Below, piece by piece: positions 16,885 through 25,581 of a DNA stretch of 32,347 nucleotides. A program made the translations under genes and the position numbers. The first letter of the stretch is position 1, and each line of letters opens with the position of its first letter. Under the pieces are notes generated by a model. That model made no database searches. It saw only the letters and a program-made list of their open reading frames with translations, and was not told the origin of the DNA. Source of the stretch: Verrucomicrobiaceae bacterium (lineage in GTDB: Bacteria; Verrucomicrobiota; Verrucomicrobiia; Verrucomicrobiales; Verrucomicrobiaceae); contig JARXAL010000292.1 of NCBI GenBank assembly GCA_029865835.1, forward strand, positions 1 to 32,347, in the 5' to 3' direction.

Positions 16885-16968
16885 ATGGCGATAGGAAGCA
16901 GGTTTTGGATCGTTTGGTTTAATCTTGCCTTTGCAGGCAACTTTCTGCGAGGCTTCCTCCAACAAACC

Positions 16969-18384
16969 ATGAACATGAATTCTGAATCTTCCAATAGTAG
17001 CCCAGCGGTCATCGGCAATTCACGCCGCGAGTTTATCAAAATGGCGACACAGACGACGCTGGGAATGTCCGCCTTGTCGGGAGTGGCATTGCCCCATGTC
17101 CATGCGGCGGGCGATGAGAGCATTCGTGCGGTGATTGTGGGATGTGGCGGGCGGGGGACGGGTGCGTCCAGCAACTGTCTGGGTCTCAAAGAGGCACCGA
17201 TGCGCATGGTGGCGATGGCGGATGTTCAGGAGAATCGTTTGAAGAGCAGTTTTGAGGCGCTTTCAGGCAAACACCCTGATCGGATGTCGGTGTCTGAGGA
17301 CACGAAGTTTATAGGATTTGATGCGTATAAGAAAGCGATTGATCAGCTAAGGCCTGGTACGGGTGACGTGGTGATTTTGGCGACGCCGCCAGCCTTCAGG
17401 TGGGTGCATTTTAAGTATGCGGTCGAGAAGGGGGTTAATGTGTTCATGGAGAAGCCTGTTTGTGTGGATGGTCCGAGTGGGCGGAGGATGTTGGAGATCA
17501 ATGAAGAGGCCAAGAAGAAAAATTTGAAGGTGGGGGTGGGTTTGATGTGCCGCCATTGTGATCGCCGTAACGAGCTGTTTCATCGGATTCAAGACGGGGA
17601 GATTGGTGATTTGGTGCTGATGCAGGCATATCGCTTGCAGGGTCCGGTGGGTTCGTGTTTCACGCTGCCGCGTGATCCGAAGAAGGACCCGAGCGAGTTG
17701 CTGTGGCAGTTGCAGAACTTCCATTCTTTCCTTTGGGCAAGTGGCGGGGCGTTCAGCGACTTCAACATTCACAACATTGACGAGGCATGCTGGATGAAGA
17801 ATGACTGGCCAGTGGAGGCGAAAGCGAGTGGAGGTAGGACTGATCGCGGGGATTACATCGATCAAAACTTCGACAACTACACGGTGGAGTACACCTTTCA
17901 AGATGGCACGAAACTGTTCTTTCAAGGTCGGAATCGGCAAAATGTGCACAATGAGTTTGCGACCTTGGTTCATGGAAGCAAGGGCTGGGCGACGGTCTCT
18001 AGTGCCGGGCATTTTCCTTCCCGTGCGATGACATTCAAAGGCCATAAAAAAGAATCGAAGAACTTGATTTGGCGTGCGGAGCAACCGGAGCCGAATCCTT
18101 ACGATTTGGAGTGGCAGCATTTGGTGAGCGCGATTCAGAACAACAAGCCGTTCAATGAAGTTGAGCGTGGAGTGATGGCTAGTGTGGTGACGGCGATGGG
18201 TCGATTTGCAGCTCACACTGGTCAATTGGTGACGCTGGAGCAGATGATGAAGTCTGAGATCGAGTTTGCTCCCGGAGTGGACAAGCTGACGATGGACGGA
18301 CCAGCGCCAATCATGGCAGACGAGAATGGCAAGTATCCGGTGCCCGTTCCTGGGGTGTTCAAGGATCGCGAGTATGCGATTTGA
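16969..18384 (+). CDS. Gfo/Idh/MocA family oxidoreductase with twin-arginine signal
   Basis: About 471 residues from ATG 16969. A twin-arginine signal is present: SRREFIK with Arg19-Arg20, a mild hydrophobic stretch (TTLGMSALSGVALP) and a cleavage region near VHAAG. The mature protein would be exported folded with its nicotinamide cofactor. A Rossmann fold follows (AVIVGCGGRGTG), then EKPVCVDG with Lys162 as the expected catalytic-site lysine, then the mixed alpha/beta domain with NIHNIDEACWM. Members oxidise or rearrange sugars and inositols, and Tat-exported versions are very common in Planctomycetota and Verrucomicrobiota. Glycosidase roles are known in a few relatives. The frame is open upstream to 16885, directly after the acyltransferase stop, but only 16969 places the twin arginines near the N-terminus. 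The gene closes the plus-strand group, ending at a terminator at 18410-18442. Confidence 0.92.
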   Translation: MNMNSESSNSSPAVIGNSRREFIKMATQTTLGMSALSGVALPHVHAAGDESIRAVIVGCGGRGTGASSNCLGLKEAPMRMVAMADVQENRLKSSFEALSGKHPDRMSVSEDTKFIGFDAYKKAIDQLRPGTGDVVILATPPAFRWVHFKYAVEKGVNVFMEKPVCVDGPSGRRMLEINEEAKKKNLKVGVGLMCRHCDRRNELFHRIQDGEIGDLVLMQAYRLQGPVGSCFTLPRDPKKDPSELLWQLQNFHSFLWASGGAFSDFNIHNIDEACWMKNDWPVEAKASGGRTDRGDYIDQNFDNYTVEYTFQDGTKLFFQGRNRQNVHNEFATLVHGSKGWATVSSAGHFPSRAMTFKGHKKESKNLIWRAEQPEPNPYDLEWQHLVSAIQNNKPFNEVERGVMASVVTAMGRFAAHTGQLVTLEQMMKSEIEFAPGVDKLTMDGPAPIMADENGKYPVPVPGVFKDREYAI

Positions 18385-18409
18385 AGGCCTTTTGAGGTTC
18401 TATTGATGA

Positions 18410-18442
18410 GTGGGCCGAGTTGAGAGACTCGGCTCACTTTTT
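18410..18442 (+). terminator. Rho-independent terminator
   Basis: GTGGGCCGAGT at 18410-18420 pairs with ACTCGGCTCAC at 18427-18437, giving 11 bp with one G-U pair. The loop is TGAGAG and T5 follows. It sits 26 bases after the oxidoreductase stop. metG ends 23 bases beyond on the other strand, so the hairpin may serve both directions, but the minus strand lacks a good T-tract. Confidence 0.85.
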
Positions 18443-18464
18443 GAATGAGACAATGGGCACAGAA

Positions 18465-20036
18465 TCATTCTGCGCTTGTTTCGAGGCGTGGGAATAGGGG
18501 AATGGGGGTATTGAGCTGATGGCCGGATTGGAGCATGCCCCATTTTAAATCATTGAGGACAAATCCGGATGGCATCTCCCATCCAAGTTGGGCGCGTGCG
18601 GTGGCCATGGCGGTAGGGATGATGGGATCAAGCAGGACACTGAGATGGACCCAGGCTTCGGCGAGATGGTAGAGGACACTGTCGAGTCGAGCGGCTTGGG
18701 AGGGATCTTTGGCTAGGGAGAAGGGCTTGGTGCTGTCGACATAGGCGTTTGCATGGGTAACGATCTTCCAAGCGGCTGCGATGCCATCGTGGATCGCCCA
18801 GGTGTTCATGGATTCTGAATAGACTGGAAGTGCGTCGGCAACGGTTTGGCGGAGAGCCGAGTTTTCGGAGTCGTCATAGTCACCGGGAACGAGGAGGCCA
18901 CTGCGGTATTTTTGAGCCATGTTGATGCTCCGGTTGAGGAGGTTGCCCAAGCCTCCAGCTAGCTCTTTGTTGTAGGACATGAGGATGCGCTCGTCGTTGA
19001 AGTCGGAGTCGTAGCCGGTGGCGATGTCGCGCATGAGGTAGTAGCGCAGGCCGTCGGGTGTGAGTTTATCGGCGAGGGAGTTTGGGTCGACGACGTTGCC
19101 GAGGCTCTTGCTCATTTTTGCGCCTTTGATGTTCCACCAACCGTGGACGATGAGTCTGGGCATTTGTTCGTCGGTGAAACCGAGGGCGTGGAGCATGGTC
19201 ATCCAGTAGATGGCGTGGGCAGGAACGAGGATGTCTTTGCCGATGATTTCGGCGTCTGCGGGCCAGAGGTCGGCGAAGTGGGGCAGTCCCTCGTTGCCGC
19301 ATTCGTCGGCGAGGTAGCCGGCGAAAGAGATGTAGTTGGTGAGGGCATCAAACCAGACGTAGTTGACGAAGCGCTCGTCGAAGGGGAGGGGGATGCCCCA
19401 GGATAGGCGCTCGGCGGGCCGTGAGATGCAGAGGTCCTGTCCGCCGGAGGAATCGAGGGCGTTGAGGACGTCAGCGGTGCGGAAAGCGGGGGTGATAAAG
19501 TCTGGGTGACTGCGGATGTAGTTTTGCAACCATTCGACGTGATCCGAAAGCTTGAAGTACCAGTTTTCCTCCTCGATTTCGACGACCTCTCCCCATTCCT
19601 CGCCGAAGTTGCCGTCAGGGCCGCGTTCTTTATCGGTTAGGAATTGCTCCTGGCGAACGGAGTAATGGCCAGAGTAACTTTTCTTGTAGAGCTGACCGCA
19701 GTCGTGCAGTTTTTGCAGCATGGCCTGGACGACCCTTTTGTGACGGGGATCGGTAGTGGCGGCCCATCCGTCATAGCGGACATTAAGCTTGTCCCAGAGG
19801 GAGGTGAAATGGGCGGTGATGCCATCGACAAAGGCCTGGGGGCTGAGGCCGGCGGCATCGGCGCTTTTTTGGACTTTTTGGCCGTGCTGATCAACACCGG
19901 TGAGGAAGTAGACTTGGCGACCTTGCAAGCGTTGGAAGCGAGCCATGACGTCGGCGAGCACCTTTTCATAGGCGTGCCCGATATGGGGGGGCGCGTTGGT
20001 GTAGTCGATGGCTGTAGTGATGTAGAACGGCTTCAT
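18465..20036 (-). CDS. metG: Methionyl-tRNA synthetase
   Basis: Charges tRNA-Met with methionine in the cytoplasm. About 523 residues, a compact form with no C-terminal tRNA-binding (EMAP-like) extension. The class I signature PHIGHAYEK is at the N-terminus and KMSKS (AKMSKSLGN) near residue 307. The anticodon-binding helical domain follows to the C-terminus. The connective insertion reads YSGHYSVRQEQFLTD where many relatives have a Cys-x-x-Cys zinc knuckle, so this is the cysteine-free type. The start at 20036 gives MKPFYITTAIDYTNAPPHIGH, the standard family N-terminus. In-frame ATGs at 20090 and 20144 would add 18 or 36 unrelated residues, and the latter would overlap the divergent gene at 20101. 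None has a clear Shine-Dalgarno site. No T-box leader is visible. Confidence 0.95.
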   Translation of the reverse strand: MKPFYITTAIDYTNAPPHIGHAYEKVLADVMARFQRLQGRQVYFLTGVDQHGQKVQKSADAAGLSPQAFVDGITAHFTSLWDKLNVRYDGWAATTDPRHKRVVQAMLQKLHDCGQLYKKSYSGHYSVRQEQFLTDKERGPDGNFGEEWGEVVEIEEENWYFKLSDHVEWLQNYIRSHPDFITPAFRTADVLNALDSSGGQDLCISRPAERLSWGIPLPFDERFVNYVWFDALTNYISFAGYLADECGNEGLPHFADLWPADAEIIGKDILVPAHAIYWMTMLHALGFTDEQMPRLIVHGWWNIKGAKMSKSLGNVVDPNSLADKLTPDGLRYYLMRDIATGYDSDFNDERILMSYNKELAGGLGNLLNRSINMAQKYRSGLLVPGDYDDSENSALRQTVADALPVYSESMNTWAIHDGIAAAWKIVTHANAYVDSTKPFSLAKDPSQAARLDSVLYHLAEAWVHLSVLLDPIIPTAMATARAQLGWEMPSGFVLNDLKWGMLQSGHQLNTPIPLFPRLETSAE

Positions 20037-20100
20037 GAAGGGCTGGTATTTCGGCGATAGGACGGGTGGATGCAAGGGGAGGCTGGACATTTGGAGGTCA

Positions 20101-20520
20101 ATGTCATTTAATGAAGTTATGAACCTGATTGACCGAATCATCACTGAAGGTGCGAGAACGCTGACTCTTGAGGATCTCGATGCGCTGATGGTGGTATTGC
20201 CGAAGATTCGGGATGAGCTTGAAGCCGAGGCTGCACCTGAGGAAGGGATGCTGGATCAGTTCCGCTTTTTGCGCCACGTGGCAGAAGATGCCGTGGCGGG
20301 CTTGCGGCGAGAGACGTCGCTGGTGGCTTTGGCAGAGGTCACTTTTGCGCTGCTCTACCTCACCAAGAACAATGATTTGATACCGGATACGCTGCCTCAC
20401 GAGGGCTGGATTGATGATAAAGCGATATTTACCGCGGTATTGAAGCGAAATGAATCGACGTTGAAGGAGTTAGCGATTGTGCGAGGTCATGATTGGGAGA
20501 TGCTTACCTCGGTTATATGA
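20101..20520 (+). CDS. Small DUF1232 (YkvA-like) protein
   Basis: A 139-residue protein. Residues 82-110 carry the DUF1232 landmark: ALLYLTKNNDLIPDTLPHEG followed by WIDD, matching the family pattern of a hydrophobic helix, DLIPD and an acidic pair. The first 75 residues are helical and acidic (TLEDLDALM, KIRDELEAEAAPEEG). The family's biochemical role is unknown; in other bacteria it is a small, often membrane-associated protein. ATG 20101 is preceded by GGAGG at 20093-20097, a good ribosome site though only three bases away; longer forms reaching 20035 would overlap metG. It is divergent from metG, and its stop overlaps that of the convergent DUF2062 gene by eight bases. Confidence 0.75.
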   Translation: MSFNEVMNLIDRIITEGARTLTLEDLDALMVVLPKIRDELEAEAAPEEGMLDQFRFLRHVAEDAVAGLRRETSLVALAEVTFALLYLTKNNDLIPDTLPHEGWIDDKAIFTAVLKRNESTLKELAIVRGHDWEMLTSVI

Positions 20521-21124
20521 AAGGGGAGTCTTGGCTGGGTGGAGGCGCATCCTGCGGGTGGGATTGACGTTTGAAATGGAGGCGTTTGGTGAGGGGGATG
20601 CGAAGAAGTTTGGCAACACCCGTCCAACTGAGCCAACCGAGAGCGTAGCCGATGGGGGTGGAGAGGATGCCGCCGATGATGCCGCCGAGGAACATGGATT
20701 GAGCAAAACGAACACCTTTTTCGACGTCAGGATTTGCGATTTTTTGGAAGGTATCGTTGAGGGGATCCCCGAAAATGCCAAGCAGCCAATCACCAAAGGC
20801 CTTCTCAGCGAGACCAATGGGTGCGAATGTGACGGGATTGCTGAGCCAAGCGACGACGATCACTGTGGGAATGTTGACGCGGAAAATGGCGGCAAGGATG
20901 ATTCCGAGGGGCAATTGGCCTGGCATGATTTGGGCGCAGACAAAAAAGCCGACTGCCCAGCCACCTGCAAAAGTGGCCTGGCAGGGGCGCCAGACGCGTT
21001 TATCCAGAAAGTGACGTGCGAACCAACGCATGGCGGGGCTGGACTTCAAGCGGCGGGGATGCTTGAGGTAGCGGTAGGTGCGGAAGACGGCTCTGCGGAT
21101 GTACCATCGGGTTTTGTCCAGCAT
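20513..21124 (-). CDS. DUF2062 domain membrane protein
   Basis: About 203 residues from the ATG whose first base is 21124. A basic N-terminus (WYIRRAVFRTYRYLKHPRRLK) precedes the DUF2062 core: FAGGWAVGFFVCAQIMPGQ, IILAAIFRVNIPTVIVVAWL and SNPVTFAPI, the last being the most conserved family landmark. Two to three further hydrophobic stretches include SMFLGGIIGGILSTPIGYAL. The molecular function is not established; neighbours in many bacteria are envelope or glycosyltransferase genes. It starts 29 bases after the uppP stop on the same strand, which fits a two-gene unit. The frame is open to 21226, but such starts would lie within uppP. Its C-terminal tail is polar and proline-rich, and its stop codon overlaps the end of the convergent gene. 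Confidence 0.82.
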   Translation of the reverse strand: MLDKTRWYIRRAVFRTYRYLKHPRRLKSSPAMRWFARHFLDKRVWRPCQATFAGGWAVGFFVCAQIMPGQLPLGIILAAIFRVNIPTVIVVAWLSNPVTFAPIGLAEKAFGDWLLGIFGDPLNDTFQKIANPDVEKGVRFAQSMFLGGIIGGILSTPIGYALGWLSWTGVAKLLRIPLTKRLHFKRQSHPQDAPPPSQDSPFI

Positions 21125-21153
21125 GAAAGGAATAGTGGGAGGCTGGAGAAGGG

Positions 21154-21975
21154 TCAATGAGTGCCTGGCGATTGAGAACTCCAGACGTAGATGAGAAGAG
21201 CTGAGCCCATGATCAAGCGGTACCAAGCAAAGCCGTTGAATGTGTGAGTTTGGACAAAACGAATGAGCCAGCGCACGACGACAAAGGCTGAAATGGCTGA
21301 TACGAGAGTGCCGAGGGCGATCATGCTCCAGTTCTCATTCCCGGCCTCACCATCTTTGATTGCAGAAAGAATTTTATAGAAGCCGGCGGCCATTAAAGTT
21401 GGGACACCGAGGAGAAACGAGAACTCGGTGGCGGCGGGTCGCGCGATGCCGACGGCCATGGCGGCAAGGATGCTGGCACCAGAGCGGGAGGTGCCGGGGA
21501 AGACCGCTGCGAGAATCTGGGCCAAGCCTACCACGACGACGACGGTCCAGGTGATTTCGGCCAAGCCCACATGGTTCTTCTTCCATTTTTCACATGCGAA
21601 GATAACCAGGGCGCCAATCAGTGTTGCCCAAGCGACTGGGGCGATTTCGTGGGGTAGTTCAATGCCAAGCTTTTTGATGAAAAGTCCGCCTACCGCTGTG
21701 ATAAAAAAGGCTGCGAAGAGTTTAAAGAGGTAGTCTCGAGTTTCTGGTGAGGAAAGAGTCGTAGCGAAGTGGGAGACCCGCTTTGAGAAGACGGCGAGAA
21801 CTGCAATCACGGCACCGCTTTGAATGACAACGTCGAAAAGATCGCTCTGACGTGGAAGCCAGCCCAAATTCTGCGGGATTAGGAGATGGCCGGTTGAGGA
21901 GATGGGAAGGAACTCAGTTACGCCTTCAATGATGCCGAGGATCACAATCGATAGCCATTCGGGGAGATCAGTCAT
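21154..21975 (-). CDS. uppP: Undecaprenyl-diphosphatase
   Basis: Dephosphorylates undecaprenyl diphosphate to the monophosphate, recycling the lipid carrier for peptidoglycan and surface polysaccharides, at the cytoplasmic membrane; extra copies give bacitracin resistance in other bacteria. 273 residues, the usual length. The two family motifs are clear: EGVTEFLPISSTGH at residues 17-30, with the Glu pair and the His used in catalysis, and PGTSRSGA in the middle with the catalytic Ser/Arg. Seven to eight hydrophobic segments span the protein. ATG at 21975 gives the family start. It follows the sensor kinase gene by 85 bases and precedes the DUF2062 gene by 29 bases, both on the same strand. 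No terminator is evident in the 85-base gap, so read-through from the kinase gene is possible. Confidence 0.96.
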   Translation of the reverse strand: MTDLPEWLSIVILGIIEGVTEFLPISSTGHLLIPQNLGWLPRQSDLFDVVIQSGAVIAVLAVFSKRVSHFATTLSSPETRDYLFKLFAAFFITAVGGLFIKKLGIELPHEIAPVAWATLIGALVIFACEKWKKNHVGLAEITWTVVVVVGLAQILAAVFPGTSRSGASILAAMAVGIARPAATEFSFLLGVPTLMAAGFYKILSAIKDGEAGNENWSMIALGTLVSAISAFVVVRWLIRFVQTHTFNGFAWYRLIMGSALLIYVWSSQSPGTH

Positions 21976-22060
21976 AGGTAAGGGCAGAGGGAGATGATTG
22001 CGGAGTGGCAGCTATGCGGCGGAACCTGGAATTTGCAAGTCCCGGGTGGCAATCTGGCTT

Positions 22061-25000
22061 TTAAGCCGTCACAGGCAACCGTTTGCTCTTTGATTCGTTT
22101 GACCTTTGAAAGCGACAGGTGACCGTCACACCGCGCTTTGCTTTGGAAGTGATGTTGAGGGTGCCCCCAATCAAATTGGCTCGATATTCCATGATCTGAA
22201 GTCCAATGCCAGCATCTGGCGACTTTCTGAGTCTGGAGCCGTCGTTCTCGATTTTCAGGACGCATTCGCGATCAGTGAGAAGGCGAAGAGAGATCGTGAT
22301 CTTAGTTGGTTTGCCGTGGCGGATTGCATTATTGCATGCTTCCTGCGCAATGCGATAAACGTGGGTTTCCTTTTCGAGGTCGTCGATAGCAATCCCAGGA
22401 TCCATGAGGAAATCGCAAGAAGTGCGGTGATTGATTTGGATTGTGTCAGCCAGCAATTTGAGGGCGCCTTCAAGTCCACGGTTCTTCACAGCGGAAGGAG
22501 AGAGGCCGTGGGACATGCGGCGCACCTCTTGGATTGCCTCACCGACAAGTTCGCGAATGCGCGCGACGCTGTTGTGATGGTCTTCTCCGAGTTCGAATTC
22601 GAGTGCAGACATTAGGGCCGCGACTCCAGTCAAAGTTTGCCCAACCCCATCATGAAGATTGTGTCCGATTCTTGCCTGCTCCTGTTCGGAGACGTTGAGG
22701 AGTTCCTTTTGGAGGCGGCTGCGCTCGGTAAGATCGGTTCCGGTAACGATGATGCGGTCAATACTACCGTCAGCAGATCGAGTGGATATGCTGGAAAGTG
22801 AGAACAGATGGTCTTGCCCATTTTTGTCTGTCAGGATGGTTTCACGTGGTGGGTTGGAGCCGCCTTTGAGAAGCGATTGAAGTCTTTCGATGGCGCGGAC
22901 TTTTTCTTCCTGGCTCATAATGCCGACAGCCCAGGGGGTTTTGCCAAGGAGTTCTTCGCGACTGAATCCCATGATATCAACTGTGGCTTGGTTGACGTGG
23001 ACCATGTTTCCCTGGCGATCGAGTAGAACAATGATTGCGGAAGTGTGGTCCACCAAAGTCTCGTTAAAACGGAGCTCCCGCAGATACTTCATTTCTGCCT
23101 GTTTGTGCTCGTCGACATCTTGAAAGGTGCCGATCAATTTGACGACGACTCCGTTTTCGATCACTGGGGAACCCTGAGAGCGAGCCCAGAAAGTCCGTCC
23201 TCGCGCGCTTACGACTTTCAACTCGAGGTCGTAAGCTGTGCCATGATTGATGGCGGATTGGACAGCGGCTGCGATTTTTGGCCGTTCTTCCGGGGCGTAG
23301 AAAGCTATCGCATCTTCGAGAGTCGGTGCACAAAGAGCGTCGACTTCGAACAGGATGCATGTTTCCAAAGACCAGAAAAGTTTTTTGGAATTGAGATCGA
23401 GCTCCCAACCTCCGATTTTGGCTATCTCACCGGTGCGTTTGAGCATATCGGCCGAATGTGCCAAGGCTGTCTCGGCTTCCTTTCTCGAGGTGATGTCTTT
23501 GACGGTTGCCAGAAAGTTAACAATCTCGCCGTTGCTGTTCTGGATGCAAGACGGGCTTATCATAACGGGGAAGCGTTTCCCCGATTTGCGCTGAAAGTTC
23601 AATTCGACATCCCTGAAATTTCCATTCAGGGTCTCCACGAAAGCAGCGTTGATGCTGTCATATTCTTCCAGAGGCCAGTAGGGGAATGGCGGGGCGGTTC
23701 CGATGAGTTCTTCTTGAGAGAACCCTGTCATTCGACAGAATGCTGGATTGACCACGATATGAATTCCTTGTGCATCGAGCACTGCAAATCCGTCATGCAT
23801 TGAACTGATCAAGCTATGGTTGAATGAAACGGAAGCTTTGAGGGCAAGTTCTGTTTCTCTGCGCTCGGTAATGTCGCGAACGATTGCTTGCAGAAGTACC
23901 CTGCCAGCACTTTCGACTTTATTGAGGGTTACCTCAGCCGGGAATGAGGTGCCATCCAGCTTCGTGTGTAGCCATTCAAAGAACTGTGGGATACCTGAAA
24001 GGGCGGATGAGATTTTTTCGATCGCGAACTCGATCGAATTGCGACCGTTGGGCTGGTTGGTTGGCGAGAATTTGTATGGTGGGAAGCCAATGATGTCTTC
24101 GCGTTTGGAGCAGCCAAACATTTCCAGGCTCCTGGCGTTGCAGTCAATGAAGCGCTCCCCCTCCAAGATCAGAATGCCATCGCCGGCATTCTCAAAGAGT
24201 GTTCTGTAACGCTCATCACTATCGCGGCGGGCCGCCTCTGCTGCTTTATGGCTGCCTATATCGGTGAGGAGCGCGACCGCTCCGACATATTCGCCCAGGC
24301 CATTGGTGATTGGATTGGTAGAAACGAACGCTCCCAGTTTCGAGCCATCCTTACGTATGTACTCGAACTCGAACTGCTCCGCCACACCCTCTTTCCTGCG
24401 CTTGATGAGTTCTCCCAACCGGGCGCGACCTGCGGCATCCAAGAAATCATCGATAGGGCGTCCAAGCATCTCCGCTGGTGCATAGCCCATCATCGTTGCC
24501 ATCATTGGATTGACATAGTCCGTCAAAGATGACGAATTGATTCGCCAGATGCCTTCTTGAGCCGTTTGGACAATTAGGCGGTAGAGTTCCTCGCTCGATT
24601 GGAGGGCCTCGATGGTTAATTTGGTGTCTGATATGTCACTGAAGACCACTCGAGTTTTCTGGTGACCGTTTGTCTGGGTGGTAGAAAGTGCCAGTTGGAC
24701 CCAGAAAAAAGTGCCGTTGGGCTTAACCATGCGTAGTTCGCAGGCATTCGGTTCGGAGGATTTGGCGGTTTGGCGACGATAAACCTCTTGATCTGGCAGA
24801 TAGATAAAACTGGCTATTGGTTGATTGACCAAATCTTTTTGAGGAACCCCTAAAATGGCAGTAGCCTGGGTGTTTGCCTGAACAATGTCACCTGATTCGC
24901 TGACGATTACGTAGGCAAGCGGTGCGAGATCATAAAGTTCGCGATAGTGCGCGACCGAAGCATTGGCCTCAGCCTGCGCGGCGAGTAATCTTTCGATCTG

Positions 25001-25141
25001 TGTTTTGAAATCAACCCGGTGAGCCGACGGCTTTTGCTGTCTCTGCGGCAATTCCTCCTGAGAGGCTGCGTCATTCTTTATTGAAGGCTGGCTGGGTGCC
25101 TTCGGAATGGTGACTCTTGGCTTTCCTGGTTCGTGGCTCAT
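22061..25141 (-). CDS. Multi-PAS sensor histidine kinase (NarL-type HisKA_3)
   Basis: A 1026-residue kinase with no predicted membrane segment, so probably cytoplasmic. Six PAS or PAS-like units can be outlined at about residues 55-175, 182-305, 308-430, 437-560, 565-690 and 690-815; typical wording includes YVNPMMATMMGYAPAEMLGR, NPAFCRMTGFSQEELIG and VNQATVDIMGFSREELLGK. The transmitter is of the NarX/DegS type: ARIGHNLHDGVGQTL with phosphoacceptor His830, then EACNNAIRHG (Asn937/938) as N-box and GIGLQIMEYRANLIGGTL as the G-box region. The expected partner is a LuxR-type response regulator, but none is encoded in the window. Ligands or cofactors of the PAS units cannot be read from sequence. 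The first residues are basic and proline-rich. ATG 25141 is used; GAGGAG about 23 bases upstream is too far to be decisive. The gene diverges from gltB across 440 bases. Confidence 0.92.
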   Translation of the reverse strand: MSHEPGKPRVTIPKAPSQPSIKNDAASQEELPQRQQKPSAHRVDFKTQIERLLAAQAEANASVAHYRELYDLAPLAYVIVSESGDIVQANTQATAILGVPQKDLVNQPIASFIYLPDQEVYRRQTAKSSEPNACELRMVKPNGTFFWVQLALSTTQTNGHQKTRVVFSDISDTKLTIEALQSSEELYRLIVQTAQEGIWRINSSSLTDYVNPMMATMMGYAPAEMLGRPIDDFLDAAGRARLGELIKRRKEGVAEQFEFEYIRKDGSKLGAFVSTNPITNGLGEYVGAVALLTDIGSHKAAEAARRDSDERYRTLFENAGDGILILEGERFIDCNARSLEMFGCSKREDIIGFPPYKFSPTNQPNGRNSIEFAIEKISSALSGIPQFFEWLHTKLDGTSFPAEVTLNKVESAGRVLLQAIVRDITERRETELALKASVSFNHSLISSMHDGFAVLDAQGIHIVVNPAFCRMTGFSQEELIGTAPPFPYWPLEEYDSINAAFVETLNGNFRDVELNFQRKSGKRFPVMISPSCIQNSNGEIVNFLATVKDITSRKEAETALAHSADMLKRTGEIAKIGGWELDLNSKKLFWSLETCILFEVDALCAPTLEDAIAFYAPEERPKIAAAVQSAINHGTAYDLELKVVSARGRTFWARSQGSPVIENGVVVKLIGTFQDVDEHKQAEMKYLRELRFNETLVDHTSAIIVLLDRQGNMVHVNQATVDIMGFSREELLGKTPWAVGIMSQEEKVRAIERLQSLLKGGSNPPRETILTDKNGQDHLFSLSSISTRSADGSIDRIIVTGTDLTERSRLQKELLNVSEQEQARIGHNLHDGVGQTLTGVAALMSALEFELGEDHHNSVARIRELVGEAIQEVRRMSHGLSPSAVKNRGLEGALKLLADTIQINHRTSCDFLMDPGIAIDDLEKETHVYRIAQEACNNAIRHGKPTKITISLRLLTDRECVLKIENDGSRLRKSPDAGIGLQIMEYRANLIGGTLNITSKAKRGVTVTCRFQRSNESKSKRLPVTA

Positions 25142-25581
25142 TTGGCGTAATAACTGACAAGTCTACTCCTCTGTTGGTTTTAAGCCAAAATGAAAGGTGA
25201 GAGCGAGGCAAAAGTGAAGGCCTCTTAGGATTTAGCGGGGTTCCCATCTGACAGTGGTGTTTTAGAGGGAAACGTGGGAGGCGACCCGCTGGGCGGAGAG
25301 GACAGGCAGAAGGGGAGGCTAATGAAATTCAAAGTTTCGATTCGTGGCTAAAGCGAGCAGGGGGTGCGCCTCCGGGGTGGAGGAGGATTGCGACCACTAA
25401 AAATTCTCAAAAATGATAAGGCCAAACCTAATATTTTCATCTGAAAGGTTAGTATCTAGACATCCCGGGGGGGGCGGGGCCACGTTAAATTGTGGCGGAA
25501 AGATATCGGCAGGCATGGCAGAGAGATTGCTGGTTGTCTTGAGCCCGGTCTGTGTCTAAATACCCACCCTCTTGAGCTAAA
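25142..25581. other. Divergent intergenic region between sensor kinase and gltB
   Basis: 440 bases without a supported gene. It holds the inverted repeat CCTCC (25369-25373) / GGAGG (25379-25383), an AACCT/AGGTT inverted repeat around 25426-25451 in an AT-rich patch that could be an operator, a G-rich run near 25467-25480, and a sigma-54-like promoter at 25516-25531. A long leader for gltB or a sensor-kinase promoter may also lie here, but no riboswitch fold was recognised. Confidence 0.5.
25516..25531 (+). promoter_or_regulatory. Candidate sigma-54 promoter of gltBD
   Basis: TGGCA at 25516-25520 and TTGCT at 25527-25531 place GG (25517-25518) and GC (25529-25530) at the -24/-12 spacing of the sigma-54 consensus; only the two bases after TGGCA differ from the classic TGGCACG. 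The predicted start near 25542 leaves a leader of about 40 bases before gltB. Sigma-54 control of nitrogen assimilation genes is common. No clear NtrC-type site was found upstream. Confidence 0.5.

Noticed and set aside
20037..20144. Longer metG N-terminus
   Set aside because: Up to 36 extra residues unlike the family, overlapping the divergent gene at 20101; ATG at 20036 matches other MetRS starts.
20477..21160. 227-codon plus-strand frame across the DUF2062 gene
   Set aside because: The minus strand has clear DUF2062 landmarks; the plus-strand product is acidic with no domain.
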